Shown here: piece after piece, positions 17,531 to 26,794 of the stretch | Layout: every line of letters begins with the position of its first letter | Position numbering within the stretch: the first letter of the stretch is position 1 | From: Hydrogenoanaerobacterium sp032017025 | GTDB lineage: Bacteria; Bacillota; Clostridia; Oscillospirales; Ruminococcaceae | Direction: 5' to 3' | Assembly: GCF_032017025.1 (NCBI RefSeq) | Contig: NZ_DALZQO010000007.1 | Location: 1-64,000, forward strand | DNA length: 64,000 bases | Program-made: the position numbers and the translations under genes | Notes under the pieces: model-generated | The model's input: the letters and a program-made list of their open reading frames with translations, nothing else | Told to the model about the DNA's origin: nothing | Database searches by the model: none

Positions 17531-17991
17531 ATGAAAACGCACCGGTTGACCAAAGAGCAGGTGAACAATTTACTTTCTCAAACACAAACAGGTTGCCTTG
17601 CAACACTAAACACCAATGGCTCCCCTTATGTTACACCCATTCATTTTCTATATCTTGATAACGCAATTTATATTCACGGATTGCCAAAAGGGCAAAAGAT
17701 TGACAATATTAAAGCAAATTCCAACGTGAGTATGACCGTATACGAAATGGGTGGTTTATTACTTGACCCAGATGTAAGCCCTGTGATACCAACACTAAAT
17801 ATCAAAGTATAATTATGATGGGAACAGCGGTGTTGCTTGAAGGTTTAGAGCAGAAAAAGAGAATTCTTAATGGAATTGTTGGAAAATACACGCCACATCT
17901 CACGGACAAGCCCTTGCCAGAAAATATGATAAAGGGTACTGCTGTCATCAAAATAGACATAGTTGACGTTACCGGAAAATACTATGACTAA
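17531..17991 (+). pseudogene. NimA-like pyridoxamine-5'-phosphate-oxidase-family protein, frameshifted
   Basis: Flavin-binding split-barrel protein of the nitroimidazole-resistance-related group. The N-terminal part reads TGCLATLNTNGSPYVTPIHF and IYIHGLPKGQKIDNIK. Near 17785 the frame shifts, and the expected continuation (LEGLEQKKRILNGIVGKYTP, ending GKYYD) is in another frame up to a TAA at 17991. One small indel would repair it. It is the first gene inside the left end of the island. A TTG at 17519 after GGAGG is an alternative start. Confidence 0.8.
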
Positions 17992-18011
17992 GTATAAACT
18001 ATACTAGCGTT

Positions 18012-18135
18012 AACCCCAAAAGTTAAAAATCATCCATCGAGTCGAGCATTTTTTGGTGCTCAACCTGCGAAGATTAAAGAATTCTTTCAAAAGAATCTGC
18101 AACTATTGCAGAAAGTCCAAACATATTTCAATTAA
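18012..18135 (+). pseudogene. short C-terminal gene remnant, family not recognised
   Basis: An open frame without a start reads HPSSRAFFGAQPAKIKEFF and ends QTYFN at a TAA (18133-18135). The composition looks like real protein. The 5' part is absent. I cannot assign a family. Confidence 0.35.
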
Positions 18136-18767
18136 TATTAAGTATTCTTCTAAAATGAAAATTTACGAATACTTCTAAGCCCGCATTTTTAATTAATTCT
18201 TCATCAATAATGACTCTTGGGTCAATCAAATCCACCTATTCCTTAACATTAAATCGAGCTAGATGAACAACTAATGACCTGTAGTCTGTTTTACCAAGAG
18301 AGTCAAGTATAACCCATTATAAAGGGTAAACCTTGCTTACAGGGCGCTACAGCGCTTATTTCTGTAGAATAAGAAGTAAAGATGAAAAGCTTTAGCAACC
18401 TGCACCCTTAATCATTGAAATTAATGCTTCGCCTTGTCTTTAGTTTCATTAAATCCTCCCTTTAACGGCATCGTATAGACAAAATGTTCCTGCATATAAA
18501 AATTCTTGCCATGCCTCTTTCTTGATAGTTCCTATATTTGGTGGTATAATTTTTATAGGTATTGTTGTGATTCATTTAAAATTGGATGTGCTGTAAAATC
18601 CCATTTCATAAAACGTTCAAGTTTTATCCTTTTTGTCTGAATTATGGGTTTAAAACCTTTGCCTTCAGGCGAAACCTTTAGGTTAAGCCTACTGCAGGTT
18701 TAAACAAGTCTCTTGTGGAGCACTAGACAAGAGGTGAAAAAGTATATCTACAGGCAGATTGTTACAA
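18136..18767. other. decayed AT-rich stretch, no intact gene
   Basis: No open frame with a ribosome site. The small hairpin GCCTTCAGGC near 18661, just upstream of the transposase remnant, could be what is left of an IS200/IS605 left end. Otherwise nothing recognisable. Confidence 0.4.
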
Positions 18768-18948
18768 TATCTCAAGGGAATCTCATCAAGAATTAAACAA
18801 GCAATATTGGCGTAGGCAACTATGGACAAGAGGATATTTTGTAGCTAGCAGTGGAAATGTAACAGGTGAGAAATTTTCAGAATACATTCAAAAGCAAGAT
18901 TTAGAAGCAAGAAAAGTTAGCGACGACTTTGAAATTAGTGACCTTTAG
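18768..18948 (+). pseudogene. IS200/IS605-type TnpA transposase, C-terminal remnant
   Basis: The frame ending at 18948 reads WRRQLWTRGYFVASSGNV and then EYIQKQDLE, the conserved C-terminal LWTRGYF...YIxxQ segment of Y1 transposases. The catalytic N-terminal half with the HUH motif is absent, so it is dead. It is a scar of earlier insertion inside the island. Confidence 0.7.
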
Positions 18949-19195
18949 GCGGCTTTATTGGTAGTTCAGTTAATTTTTTTGTGATGCTTGTTTTATCCCT
19001 CTTTAGCTAAACTAAGGGCATTTTTTACTAAAGCTATAAAATAAACTTTCCGGCGATGAATTTCGGCGAGCATCTCTATTTATGCGCATTGTTCTAACAG
19101 TGCTTTTAACTTTTGCAACCGCTTGATGACCATCATATATAAAATATAAAAGAAAGGATTTGTATAGTGCTTGTTCATTATACAAGGATTTTACT

Positions 19196-20320
19196 ATGGG
19201 TAAAATACTTTTTTGTGCCTCTACTGCATCACATATTAACAATTTTCATTTGCCATATATGAAAACTCTCAGCGAAAAAGGGTATGAAATCTCAGTAGCG
19301 ACAAATAGCGAGGACCGCATTCCTTATGCAAAGAATGTGGTCTCTATTCCTTTTAAAAAAAACATACTGAGCTTTTATAATATAATTTCTATATTTAAAC
19401 TGAGAAATTTTTTAAAAAAAGAAAAATTTGATAAGGTCAGCACTCACACCGCACTTGCCAGCACGGTTTTACGATTAGCTATTTTATCATTGCCAAAAGA
19501 ACAACGCCCTAGAGTGTATTACATTGCTCATGGTTTTCTTTTTTACGAAAATGATAGATTTAAAAAATGGGTTTATCTGTTGCCAGAAAAAATATGTGCA
19601 CCAATTACCGATGTATTGATGGTCATGAATCAGCAAGATTTAGAGATCGCCCAAAAACATCATCTTTATAAAGAGCTGCTTTGCTTAATTAATGGCATAG
19701 GGTTTGACTCTTCTCGATTCCAGCCTTTTTCTCCAGAGAAACGAGCCAAAGGCCGCCAAGTATTAGGTTTCTCCCCATCGGAATTTTTGTTTATTTATGC
19801 CGCGGAGTTTTCAAAACGCAAAAATCATGAACTATTGATTCATTCTTTTGCTAAAATTTCTTCAAAAATTCCTCAAGCACATTTACTTTTAGCTGGTAGT
19901 GGTATTTTACAAAAACAATGCGCTAAGCTGGTAAGAAAATTACATATGGAGAAGCGTATCCATTTTTTAGGATATGTTAAACAAATGCAAGACATTTATC
20001 CACTTTGTGACGCTGCCGTTTCCTCTAGCAAAATAGAGGGTCTGCCCTTTAATATTATGGAGGCAATGGCCTGCCAGCTTCCTGTTCTAATAAGTAATAC
20101 AAAAGGTCACCTTGATTTAGTCGGAAATAAAACAGAGTTCTTATTCCATTCGGAACAAGAACTCCAGGAAAAACTCATCAAAAATGCCATCTCACCACAG
20201 GGTAAGATTGATTGGTTTCATACACTTGAAAAATGCTCTTTACATAATGTTATGCCACAAGTTCTAGAGAAATATATGAACAACATTTCAGCATCTCATC
20301 CCGATAATAAGACCCTGTAA
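19196..20320 (+). CDS. glycosyltransferase family 4 protein
   Basis: 374-aa GT-B glycosyltransferase. The donor-site region of the C-terminal domain shows FIYAAEFSKRKNHELLIHSF, LLLAGSG, FLGYVKQMQDIYPLCDAAV and the E-x7-E-like segment SKIEGLPFNIMEAMACQLPV. It adds a sugar from a nucleotide donor to the lipid-linked surface glycan. The start is ATG 19196, with AAGGA at 19184-19188. It is on the plus strand and converges with the large minus-strand glycan operon. It is much more AT-rich than the flanking chromosome. Confidence 0.9.
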   Translation: MGKILFCASTASHINNFHLPYMKTLSEKGYEISVATNSEDRIPYAKNVVSIPFKKNILSFYNIISIFKLRNFLKKEKFDKVSTHTALASTVLRLAILSLPKEQRPRVYYIAHGFLFYENDRFKKWVYLLPEKICAPITDVLMVMNQQDLEIAQKHHLYKELLCLINGIGFDSSRFQPFSPEKRAKGRQVLGFSPSEFLFIYAAEFSKRKNHELLIHSFAKISSKIPQAHLLLAGSGILQKQCAKLVRKLHMEKRIHFLGYVKQMQDIYPLCDAAVSSSKIEGLPFNIMEAMACQLPVLISNTKGHLDLVGNKTEFLFHSEQELQEKLIKNAISPQGKIDWFHTLEKCSLHNVMPQVLEKYMNNISASHPDNKTL

Positions 20321-20336
20321 AAAGTTTAAAATTGGA

Positions 20337-21503
20337 TCATTGCAACATATTCGAAGCTACAATACTTTGGCTCACTTCCAGCGCTCTCTTTAGTGCCTGA
20401 TCCATATTATAATACTCAAAGTCCGCCAGCCTGCCGCAAAGAATTAGATTCGGAATTTGCGCAGCCATGGCCCGATAGGTTTCATATTGCCGCTTACTTT
20501 CTTCCGTTAGTACCGGATAATATGGCTCATTAACCTGCTCAGGGTGATAGGGCAACGGATACTCCACTGTGTAGGAAGTGCCTTGGACGTCCTGTGGCGG
20601 CAGCTTCTTATACTCAGTAATCCTCGTATAACCCTGTATCTGGGGATATGCTACTACTGGGACTGCTTGCAAGCTTTCCTGATCCTCATATTTCCAATCA
20701 AACCGCAAAGAGCGGTATGGAAGCCTACCATGACAGCAGCCAAACAACTCGTCCAGCGCACCTGTATAAACTACAGGAATAGAAAGTGATTGCCCATCAT
20801 GTAACAATTCTGTTCCAGCGGGAGAAACGGCGAGAGATTGAAGCGCGTCACGCCCCAATTCAACAGAGATATTGGGGCAATCCAGTAATTTTTGAAAGAA
20901 GTATTCAAAACTGTGTGATGGCATTACCTGATACGGATCGTCAAAATACCCTTCCTCATAGGAAAAACGCAAAGGTACCCTTTTCAGAACACTCGAATCA
21001 ATCTCCGATGGGGAGATGCCCCATTGCTTTGCAGTGTAAGGTGCGTAATCGTTTTGGAATAGAAATTCCGCATAGCCACGGATGTCCGGGTCCGAGTGCT
21101 GTAAAACCTCTACTACAGTAGCGGTCAACTGCACTGGAAAGGCTTGGAGCAGCTTTTCCTTCAATTGTGCGGCGGCTTCTTTCGAATAGAAGGTGTCAAT
21201 GGTAGTAAAATTAAAAGGAGTAGGGGTATAAGTATCATCCCAAACTGCGCCGCAGGTTAATTTATATTCTTGCCAATCGGCATAGCGGCACATATAATCA
21301 TATAAATATCGTTCTTTGGTGTGAAATGTGTGAGGTCCATATTTCTGAACCAGAATTCCATGATGATCCCTATAATCATACATGTTACCTCCGATATGAT
21401 CCCGACGCTCCCAGATTGTAACCCGATATCCTTTTTCAGCTAACTCCCTAGCAACAACTGCCCCTGACAATCCACATCCTACCACAAGTACTTTTTTTTG
21501 CAC
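20337..21503 (-). CDS. glf: UDP-galactopyranose mutase
   Basis: 388-aa flavoenzyme converting UDP-galactopyranose to UDP-galactofuranose. The N-terminal FAD-binding motif is VVGCGLSGAVVARELAEKG, followed by the mutase signature GGNMYDY and HTFHTKERYLYDY; a C-terminal NLILCGRLADFEYYNMDQAL matches the family. Length is typical. The start is GTG 21503 after GGAGG. It implies that the island's glycan contains galactofuranose. Last gene of the minus-strand glycan operon. Confidence 0.95.
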   Translation of the reverse strand: MQKKVLVVGCGLSGAVVARELAEKGYRVTIWERRDHIGGNMYDYRDHHGILVQKYGPHTFHTKERYLYDYMCRYADWQEYKLTCGAVWDDTYTPTPFNFTTIDTFYSKEAAAQLKEKLLQAFPVQLTATVVEVLQHSDPDIRGYAEFLFQNDYAPYTAKQWGISPSEIDSSVLKRVPLRFSYEEGYFDDPYQVMPSHSFEYFFQKLLDCPNISVELGRDALQSLAVSPAGTELLHDGQSLSIPVVYTGALDELFGCCHGRLPYRSLRFDWKYEDQESLQAVPVVAYPQIQGYTRITEYKKLPPQDVQGTSYTVEYPLPYHPEQVNEPYYPVLTEESKRQYETYRAMAAQIPNLILCGRLADFEYYNMDQALKRALEVSQSIVASNMLQ

Positions 21504-21506
21504 TCT

Positions 21507-22082
21507 TTAAAAGCCTCCATATGTTTGTACAAACTCTTTAAAAGTCTGTAAATTTTTATCCTTATCCGCCAATATCAAATTCTCTGCACCACCAATCAGC
21601 TCAATAGGCCATTTAACGCCAATTTCCGGGTCATCCCAAAGGATGCCATCATCATACTCACCATAGAACTTTTCGGCACATTTATAAGAAACAATCGATT
21701 TTTCCAAAACAAGATAGCCGTGGGCGCAACCAGCAGGTACTAAAATCTGGTTATGCCTTTCACCTACCAAGTCAAAAGCGAGCCACTTTTTAAATGTAGG
21801 GCTGTCCTTGCGAAGATCCACCACCACATCATATACATGACCACAAATACACCGCACCAGCTTAGGCTGCTGCTTTACATGCTGAAAATGCAGGGCTCGG
21901 ATTACTCCCTTGTGTGATGTAGTATAGAATACTTCTTCTAGATTATAAGGAATCCCATTTGCTTCAAAAATTTCTTTGGAGTAGTCCTTTGTAAAACAAC
22001 CCCGAACATCGTCAGCATTAAATGGTATAACTTCCATCAAACCTGAAATATCCGTTGTATGAAACTCAAATTTCTGAATCAT
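21507..22082 (-). CDS. RmlC-like NDP-4-keto-6-deoxyhexose 3,5-epimerase
   Basis: 191-aa cupin of the dTDP-4-dehydrorhamnose 3,5-epimerase family. Key residues appear in VIRALHFQ (the active-site His motif), VRCICGHVYDVVVDLRKDSPTF and ILVPAGCAHGYLVL. Because it follows CDP-glucose genes and overlaps the reductase gene by ATGA, the substrate is more likely CDP-4-dehydro-6-deoxy-D-glucose than a dTDP sugar (inference). Confidence 0.88.
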   Translation of the reverse strand: MIQKFEFHTTDISGLMEVIPFNADDVRGCFTKDYSKEIFEANGIPYNLEEVFYTTSHKGVIRALHFQHVKQQPKLVRCICGHVYDVVVDLRKDSPTFKKWLAFDLVGERHNQILVPAGCAHGYLVLEKSIVSYKCAEKFYGEYDDGILWDDPEIGVKWPIELIGGAENLILADKDKNLQTFKEFVQTYGGF

Positions 22083-23005
22083 TTTTTACATGCCTCCTGT
22101 GATTTCCACCATTCCATTGTACGACGGCAACCCTCAGCAAAACTGATTTCGGCACGAAAACCAGTATCGTGTTCAGTATTTGAACAATCAAATCGTGATA
22201 AAGGAAGATTCGTTCCTGTAAAAGGAATATTACCAAAATGAAATGGTAGCTCTGGTGCCACAGCTGCCTGCATTTCTAAAAGAAACTCTTTTAAGGGACG
22301 AGCGGAAGAGCTGCCAATTAGATACTCATGAAAAGGTTTTCCTTTTTCTCCAATCAAACGAAAAGCTCTAGCCACATCGTCTATATAAATAAAATCATAG
22401 TTTTGCGTTCCAGCGGTAAATTGAGGAGCTTCTCCGCGCAAACACTTTTGAATTGTAGTATTGATCATACGAGGACTGTGCTCTCCAACTCCATAGGCAT
22501 TTGTAATCTCAGGCCAAACAAGTTCGATTCCTATGTCAGCAGCTACTGACACACACATAATATGTGCAATTACTTTACCGCCTCCATAAATATAAGCCAA
22601 TCCAGGACGATTACCCTGGGTATAAGCGGCGGCTATCGTTTCGTGTTCCATTATACTACCTGCACACAAAAAACGACTACATCCGAGCTGTTTTGCTACT
22701 CGTAGTGCATCCACCGTCCACTGGGCATTTTGTAACTGTAAAGCTGTATCTGCCCGAGCAGAGCCAGCACTGCCTGCCCATGCAAAATGGAAAAAGAGAG
22801 CACTTTCTAAAGAGGGGATTTTTTTTATAAGAGCAGAAAGATCAGATAGTTCACAAGGAAAAAACTTAACTCGTGGATCATTAGGAATATTGTTGTTACA
22901 TCCTTCACGATCTAATGCATAAAGTTGATAGTCATGTTGAAGGAGTTCTCTCATCACTGCACTACCAACAAAACCATTAGCTCCTGTAATTATCGCTGTC
23001 TTCAT
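22079..23005 (-). CDS. NAD-dependent epimerase/dehydratase family protein, probable 4-ketoreductase
   Basis: 308-aa extended SDR. The Rossmann motif is TGANGFVGSAVMREL, and the catalytic Tyr-x3-Lys is YIYGGGKVIAH, where the Tyr is followed by GGGK. Its position between CDP-glucose 4,6-dehydratase and a 3,5-epimerase indicates reduction of the 4-keto group to finish a CDP-6-deoxyhexose. Both ends overlap neighbours by 4 nt, so the genes are translationally coupled. Confidence 0.85.
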   Translation of the reverse strand: MKTAIITGANGFVGSAVMRELLQHDYQLYALDREGCNNNIPNDPRVKFFPCELSDLSALIKKIPSLESALFFHFAWAGSAGSARADTALQLQNAQWTVDALRVAKQLGCSRFLCAGSIMEHETIAAAYTQGNRPGLAYIYGGGKVIAHIMCVSVAADIGIELVWPEITNAYGVGEHSPRMINTTIQKCLRGEAPQFTAGTQNYDFIYIDDVARAFRLIGEKGKPFHEYLIGSSSARPLKEFLLEMQAAVAPELPFHFGNIPFTGTNLPLSRFDCSNTEHDTGFRAEISFAEGCRRTMEWWKSQEACKK

Positions 23006-24063
23006 TTGGAAATTTCACCTCGATATTCTTCAATTTGCTGATCCATAATCAAGGGAATATCGTGATCATTCAGCCATGCTTTTGTCCACTCACAAGTCTT
23101 TTCAATTGCCTCTGCAATGTGCCAACGAGGCTGCCAGCCAAAAACTGATTTGATTTTCGAGCAATCTAATTTGAGGAAGTTAGCCTCATGGGGTCCACCG
23201 CTCCATCGATTTTCCCAGCTTACACCTTGACCCCACGCAGTGCAAAAAAGATCTACCAAATTGCCAGTAGTAACGCAATCGCACTCGTCCGGCCCAACAT
23301 TATACCAACTGGCGTACTTCTTGTCCTCATACTGCTTTTGAGCAATCATTAGGTACGCAAATAACGGCTCTAATACATGCTGATAAGGGCGAGTGGAGTG
23401 AGGATTACGCAAAATAATAATCTCATTATTCTTAACTGCTCGCACACAATCCGGGATAATTCGGTCATTAGCAAAATCTCCGCCACCAATGACATTTCCC
23501 GCTCGAGCAGTGCTGACAGCCACTCCACTCTCTGCAAAAAAGCTATTCACATAGCTATGGGTCACAAGTTCCGAACAAGATTTAGAATTGGAGTAAGGGT
23601 CAAAGCCATCTAGATGTTCATTTTCTCGATAGCCCCATTCCCATTCGTTATTTTTATAAACCTTATCGGTTGTTACATTTAACATACTTTTTACAGAATT
23701 AGCTAAGCGGACACATTCCAGAAGATTAACCGTCCCCATCACATTGGTTTCATAAGTATAAACGGGATCTTTATAGCTATCTCGCACAATAGGCTGTGCC
23801 GCAAGATGTAAAACAATTTCCGGATTAGCATTATCAAATGCTTTTTTGAGCGCGGAAGAATCTCTAATATCGCCGATAACAGAAGTCATTTTTCCTTCAA
23901 GCTCAGCAAGGTCAAAAAGATTAGGTTCGGTTGGTGCGGGCAAAGAATAGCCCGTAACAATTGCACCTGCATTTACTAAAATCCGTGAAAGCCAGGCTCC
24001 TTTAAATCCGGTATGCCCAGTGACAAAAACTCGTTTGCCTTTATAAAAAGAAAAATCCATCAT
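23002..24063 (-). CDS. rfbG: CDP-glucose 4,6-dehydratase
   Basis: 353-aa SDR enzyme making CDP-4-dehydro-6-deoxy-D-glucose from CDP-glucose. The motif VFVTGHTGFKGAWLSRIL is characteristic of RfbG/DdhB, and TDKVYKNNEWEWGYRENE and SNSKSCSELVTHSYV carry the catalytic Thr and the Lys region. It starts at an ATG overlapping the rfbF stop (ATGATG at 24063-24058). No E1/E3 deoxygenase gene for 3,6-dideoxy sugars follows. Confidence 0.93.
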   Translation of the reverse strand: MMDFSFYKGKRVFVTGHTGFKGAWLSRILVNAGAIVTGYSLPAPTEPNLFDLAELEGKMTSVIGDIRDSSALKKAFDNANPEIVLHLAAQPIVRDSYKDPVYTYETNVMGTVNLLECVRLANSVKSMLNVTTDKVYKNNEWEWGYRENEHLDGFDPYSNSKSCSELVTHSYVNSFFAESGVAVSTARAGNVIGGGDFANDRIIPDCVRAVKNNEIIILRNPHSTRPYQHVLEPLFAYLMIAQKQYEDKKYASWYNVGPDECDCVTTGNLVDLFCTAWGQGVSWENRWSGGPHEANFLKLDCSKIKSVFGWQPRWHIAEAIEKTCEWTKAWLNDHDIPLIMDQQIEEYRGEISK

Positions 24064-24839
24064 CGATTCCACACCTTCCAAGGAGCTTTTCCTTTTTCCA
24101 ATAACTCCTCTAGATACTGCTTATCTCTCAGCGTATCCATACACTGCCAGAAACCATTGTACTGATAAGCAACTAATTGCCCCTCGCCGGATAGTCTTTC
24201 CAATGGTTCCCGCTCAAATACAGTTGAATCTCCCGCAATAAAATCTAAAACCTGCGGCTCTAATACCATAAATCCACCGTTGATCCAACCGCCATCTTCT
24301 TTATGCTTTTCCGCAAAACGGCTAATGGTATTATCTTTTTCAATTTCCAGAGTACCGAAACGTCCTCCGGGCTGCACCGCTGTCATCGTTGCTAATTTCC
24401 CATGCGACTTGTGAAATTCTAATAACTTGCCCAGATCAATGTCACATACACCGTCTCCATATGTCATCATAAATGGCTCATTACCTATATAATCCTTAAC
24501 ACGTTTAATACGGCCTCCCGTCATTGTGTTGAGTCCGGTGTCTACAACAGTCACCTTCCAAGGCTCTGCAACATTGTTATGTATAGTCAGGCTATTTCCA
24601 TTACAGAAATCAAAGGTTATATCCGAACGGTGGAGGTAATAATCCGCAAAATACTCTTTGATAACATGCTGTTTATATCCTGCACAAATAATAAACTCGT
24701 TAACTCCATAATGCGAATAGGACTTCATGATATGCCACATAATTGGCTGACCATCGATTTCAATCATGGGCTTAGGCTTTAAATGACTTTCTTCATTAAT
24801 TCTGGTGCCAAAACCACCAGCCAGTAATACTACTTTCAT
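24060..24839 (-). CDS. rfbF: glucose-1-phosphate cytidylyltransferase
   Basis: 259-aa nucleotidyltransferase forming CDP-glucose from CTP and glucose-1-P. The N-terminal motif LLAGGFGTRINEESHLKPKP binds the nucleotide and matches RfbF/DdhA, as do MTYGDGVCDIDL and GGWINGGFMVLEP. It supplies the dehydratase encoded by the overlapping downstream gene. Length is typical. Confidence 0.95.
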   Translation of the reverse strand: MKVVLLAGGFGTRINEESHLKPKPMIEIDGQPIMWHIMKSYSHYGVNEFIICAGYKQHVIKEYFADYYLHRSDITFDFCNGNSLTIHNNVAEPWKVTVVDTGLNTMTGGRIKRVKDYIGNEPFMMTYGDGVCDIDLGKLLEFHKSHGKLATMTAVQPGGRFGTLEIEKDNTISRFAEKHKEDGGWINGGFMVLEPQVLDFIAGDSTVFEREPLERLSGEGQLVAYQYNGFWQCMDTLRDKQYLEELLEKGKAPWKVWNR

Positions 24840-24859
24840 TGTTTACATTCCTCTCGCTT

Positions 24860-26794
24860 TTACTTTTCGCGATTTTCTGCCTGTTCAATAAGTTCTTNNN
24901 NNNNNNNAAGTTCTTTTGCCATTTCAATCTGTTCTGGGTTGTCAAAATATTGTTTCCAGTGAATGGATTCGCCCATATTATCAGGCATCTCTAAATAGCC
25001 GATTCCATATTCAGCAAATACATAGATTTCAAAATTTGCGGGCACACAGCATTCAATGCCTTCATAAATACATTTTTGCAGTGGGAATATATCTTTTTTA
25101 TTAAAAATTCTACCATTATGCCAGGCAAATCGTGTATGATCTTCATAGTTGTTATCCAGTCCCCAGCAAATCCATTCTGAGGTTTCTTTCGACTGAATAC
25201 GTTTTATATATAACTCAAATAGTGTATCGAGTACATTCTTAAATTCTTGATTGTCATCAAGGGTTGGGTCTTCGGGGAAAACTGAATGCACATAACATAA
25301 ATCTCGGCATTGCTGTTGCAGCCCTTGTTTTAAACGTACAACTTTTCTCCAATCATTTAGAGAATTGCCACAGGTTAGGTCATAGTTATCATATAGGAAA
25401 ATGTCTACAAAACAGTTTAGCTGCAGGTCATTGCGTCTAAAACGGTACGAACGACAGCCAAGTCCAATATAGTAGTACTCCTTAATTTCAAAGGTTTGGC
25501 TTTCGCTTAAATAATCAACTACCTTTTGGTAGTCCGAACGCATCATAGCAATATCAATATCATCATCCCAAGGAACACATCCCTGATGACGAACCCCTCC
25601 AACCAAGCTACCTCCATGTAGCCAAAATTGAACGTCTAAACTGTCACACATCTCTTTAAATTCTTTTAATAATACTGTATTTGCCTTCTGAACAATTCTT
25701 AAGTCACCTTCCGCTACAGGGAAAGAACGCCAGAAATCTAGTTTTTTATCATTCATGTCTGCAGGATAGATAGGAGCATCCATCCAAAAAGTAAGTTTGT
25801 CTCTTTGATTAAGTGACTCTATCTTTTTTGAAAGTCTATTAACTTCCCGCCGTATTACAGCAAGTTCTGCACGTTGTTGATCAAACTTCTCTTCCAATCG
25901 TAAAATGCATCTATAGGAAGGCACTATCTTTTTTAGAAAAGATTTGGTATTTTCATAAATTATATTTTTTATTGATTTACGTTGCGTATCATTAAATAAT
26001 ACAATTTGGCGCTCACACACCGAGTACTTTCCTTGCATTTGAATCCATCGAATAAAACTACCGTATAAAATTTCACCCAGATAGCCTAGTACCCTCTGTG
26101 GATTTCCTTGGTAAATACTCAAATCAATTTCCGATTCAATTTCGAACAGAACACCAAACTCAAACTCACACATCTGGAAAAACAGATCTTTGCGCATCAC
26201 AAAGCAATTAAAGCCCCTGTGAACATTTGAGTTTACTTCTAGCATAACTGCCTCATAGTATTGAGGGTATTTTTCCTTTACAATACTGATTAGCAAGTCT
26301 AAATCCTTAGGCGATATCAACAAGTGGGGATGATTTGTCATCAAATCATATACATTGGTTGCAGGTGGAACGAGTGGAACTGCTTGTGTGTCATACGTAA
26401 TAGACGTAGTAACATCATACTTTTCAATTTCCCTTTTCATAAAAAAGGGATTATTAAGTTGGTACTTTTTATAATTACGCCATGACATTTTATCGGCAAT
26501 AGCAAATCGTGTATTACTTTCTGGGAAGAGATGATCCGCAAAAGATAAATATCTACGATAATGGCACAGACCATAATAGTCTGCTTTATAATTTTTCCAC
26601 ATCCAGTACTGAATAGTATACTCACTATAATACGGTTTCTTTTTTGATATATTGTCACCCGTATCATCACGGAGCTTTTTTGCATTCTCCGAAACTTCCC
26701 ATGCACCACAAAACATGTTATGGTACAGCGGATTAGGAATTACATTACTATCCAAATCTGTGCGATGTGAAACAAATATGGCTACTTTTGACAT
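24860..26794 (-). CDS. DUF4422-LicD fusion protein (glycan modification)
   Basis: About 644 aa as assembled. Residues 1-260 form a DUF4422 glycosyltransferase-like domain (IFVSHRTDLD, DDTGDNIS, YWMWKNY, YYGLCHYRRYLSF, HRGFNCFVM). After a coiled-coil linker (about 300-330), residues 355-630 form a LicD nucleotidyl/phospho-transferase domain (WLHGGSLVGGVRHQGCVPWDDDIDIAM). LicD proteins transfer phosphocholine or similar groups to surface glycans. The run of N near the 3' end is an assembly artefact. The N-terminal domain is a paralogue of the next gene upstream. Confidence 0.88.
   Translation of the reverse strand: MSKVAIFVSHRTDLDSNVIPNPLYHNMFCGAWEVSENAKKLRDDTGDNISKKKPYYSEYTIQYWMWKNYKADYYGLCHYRRYLSFADHLFPESNTRFAIADKMSWRNYKKYQLNNPFFMKREIEKYDVTTSITYDTQAVPLVPPATNVYDLMTNHPHLLISPKDLDLLISIVKEKYPQYYEAVMLEVNSNVHRGFNCFVMRKDLFFQMCEFEFGVLFEIESEIDLSIYQGNPQRVLGYLGEILYGSFIRWIQMQGKYSVCERQIVLFNDTQRKSIKNIIYENTKSFLKKIVPSYRCILRLEEKFDQQRAELAVIRREVNRLSKKIESLNQRDKLTFWMDAPIYPADMNDKKLDFWRSFPVAEGDLRIVQKANTVLLKEFKEMCDSLDVQFWLHGGSLVGGVRHQGCVPWDDDIDIAMMRSDYQKVVDYLSESQTFEIKEYYYIGLGCRSYRFRRNDLQLNCFVDIFLYDNYDLTCGNSLNDWRKVVRLKQGLQQQCRDLCYVHSVFPEDPTLDDNQEFKNVLDTLFELYIKRIQSKETSEWICWGLDNNYEDHTRFAWHNGRIFNKKDIFPLQKCIYEGIECCVPANFEIYVFAEYGIGYLEMPDNMGESIHWKQYFDNPEQIEMAKELXXXXELIEQAENREK
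24898..24907. other. scaffold gap of ten N, probably spurious
   Basis: The 8-mer AAGTTCTT borders the Ns on both sides. Overlapping the copies removes 18 bp and gives a smooth in-frame protein end (MAKELIEQAENREK), so the two contigs probably overlap and nothing is missing. Confidence 0.8.
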
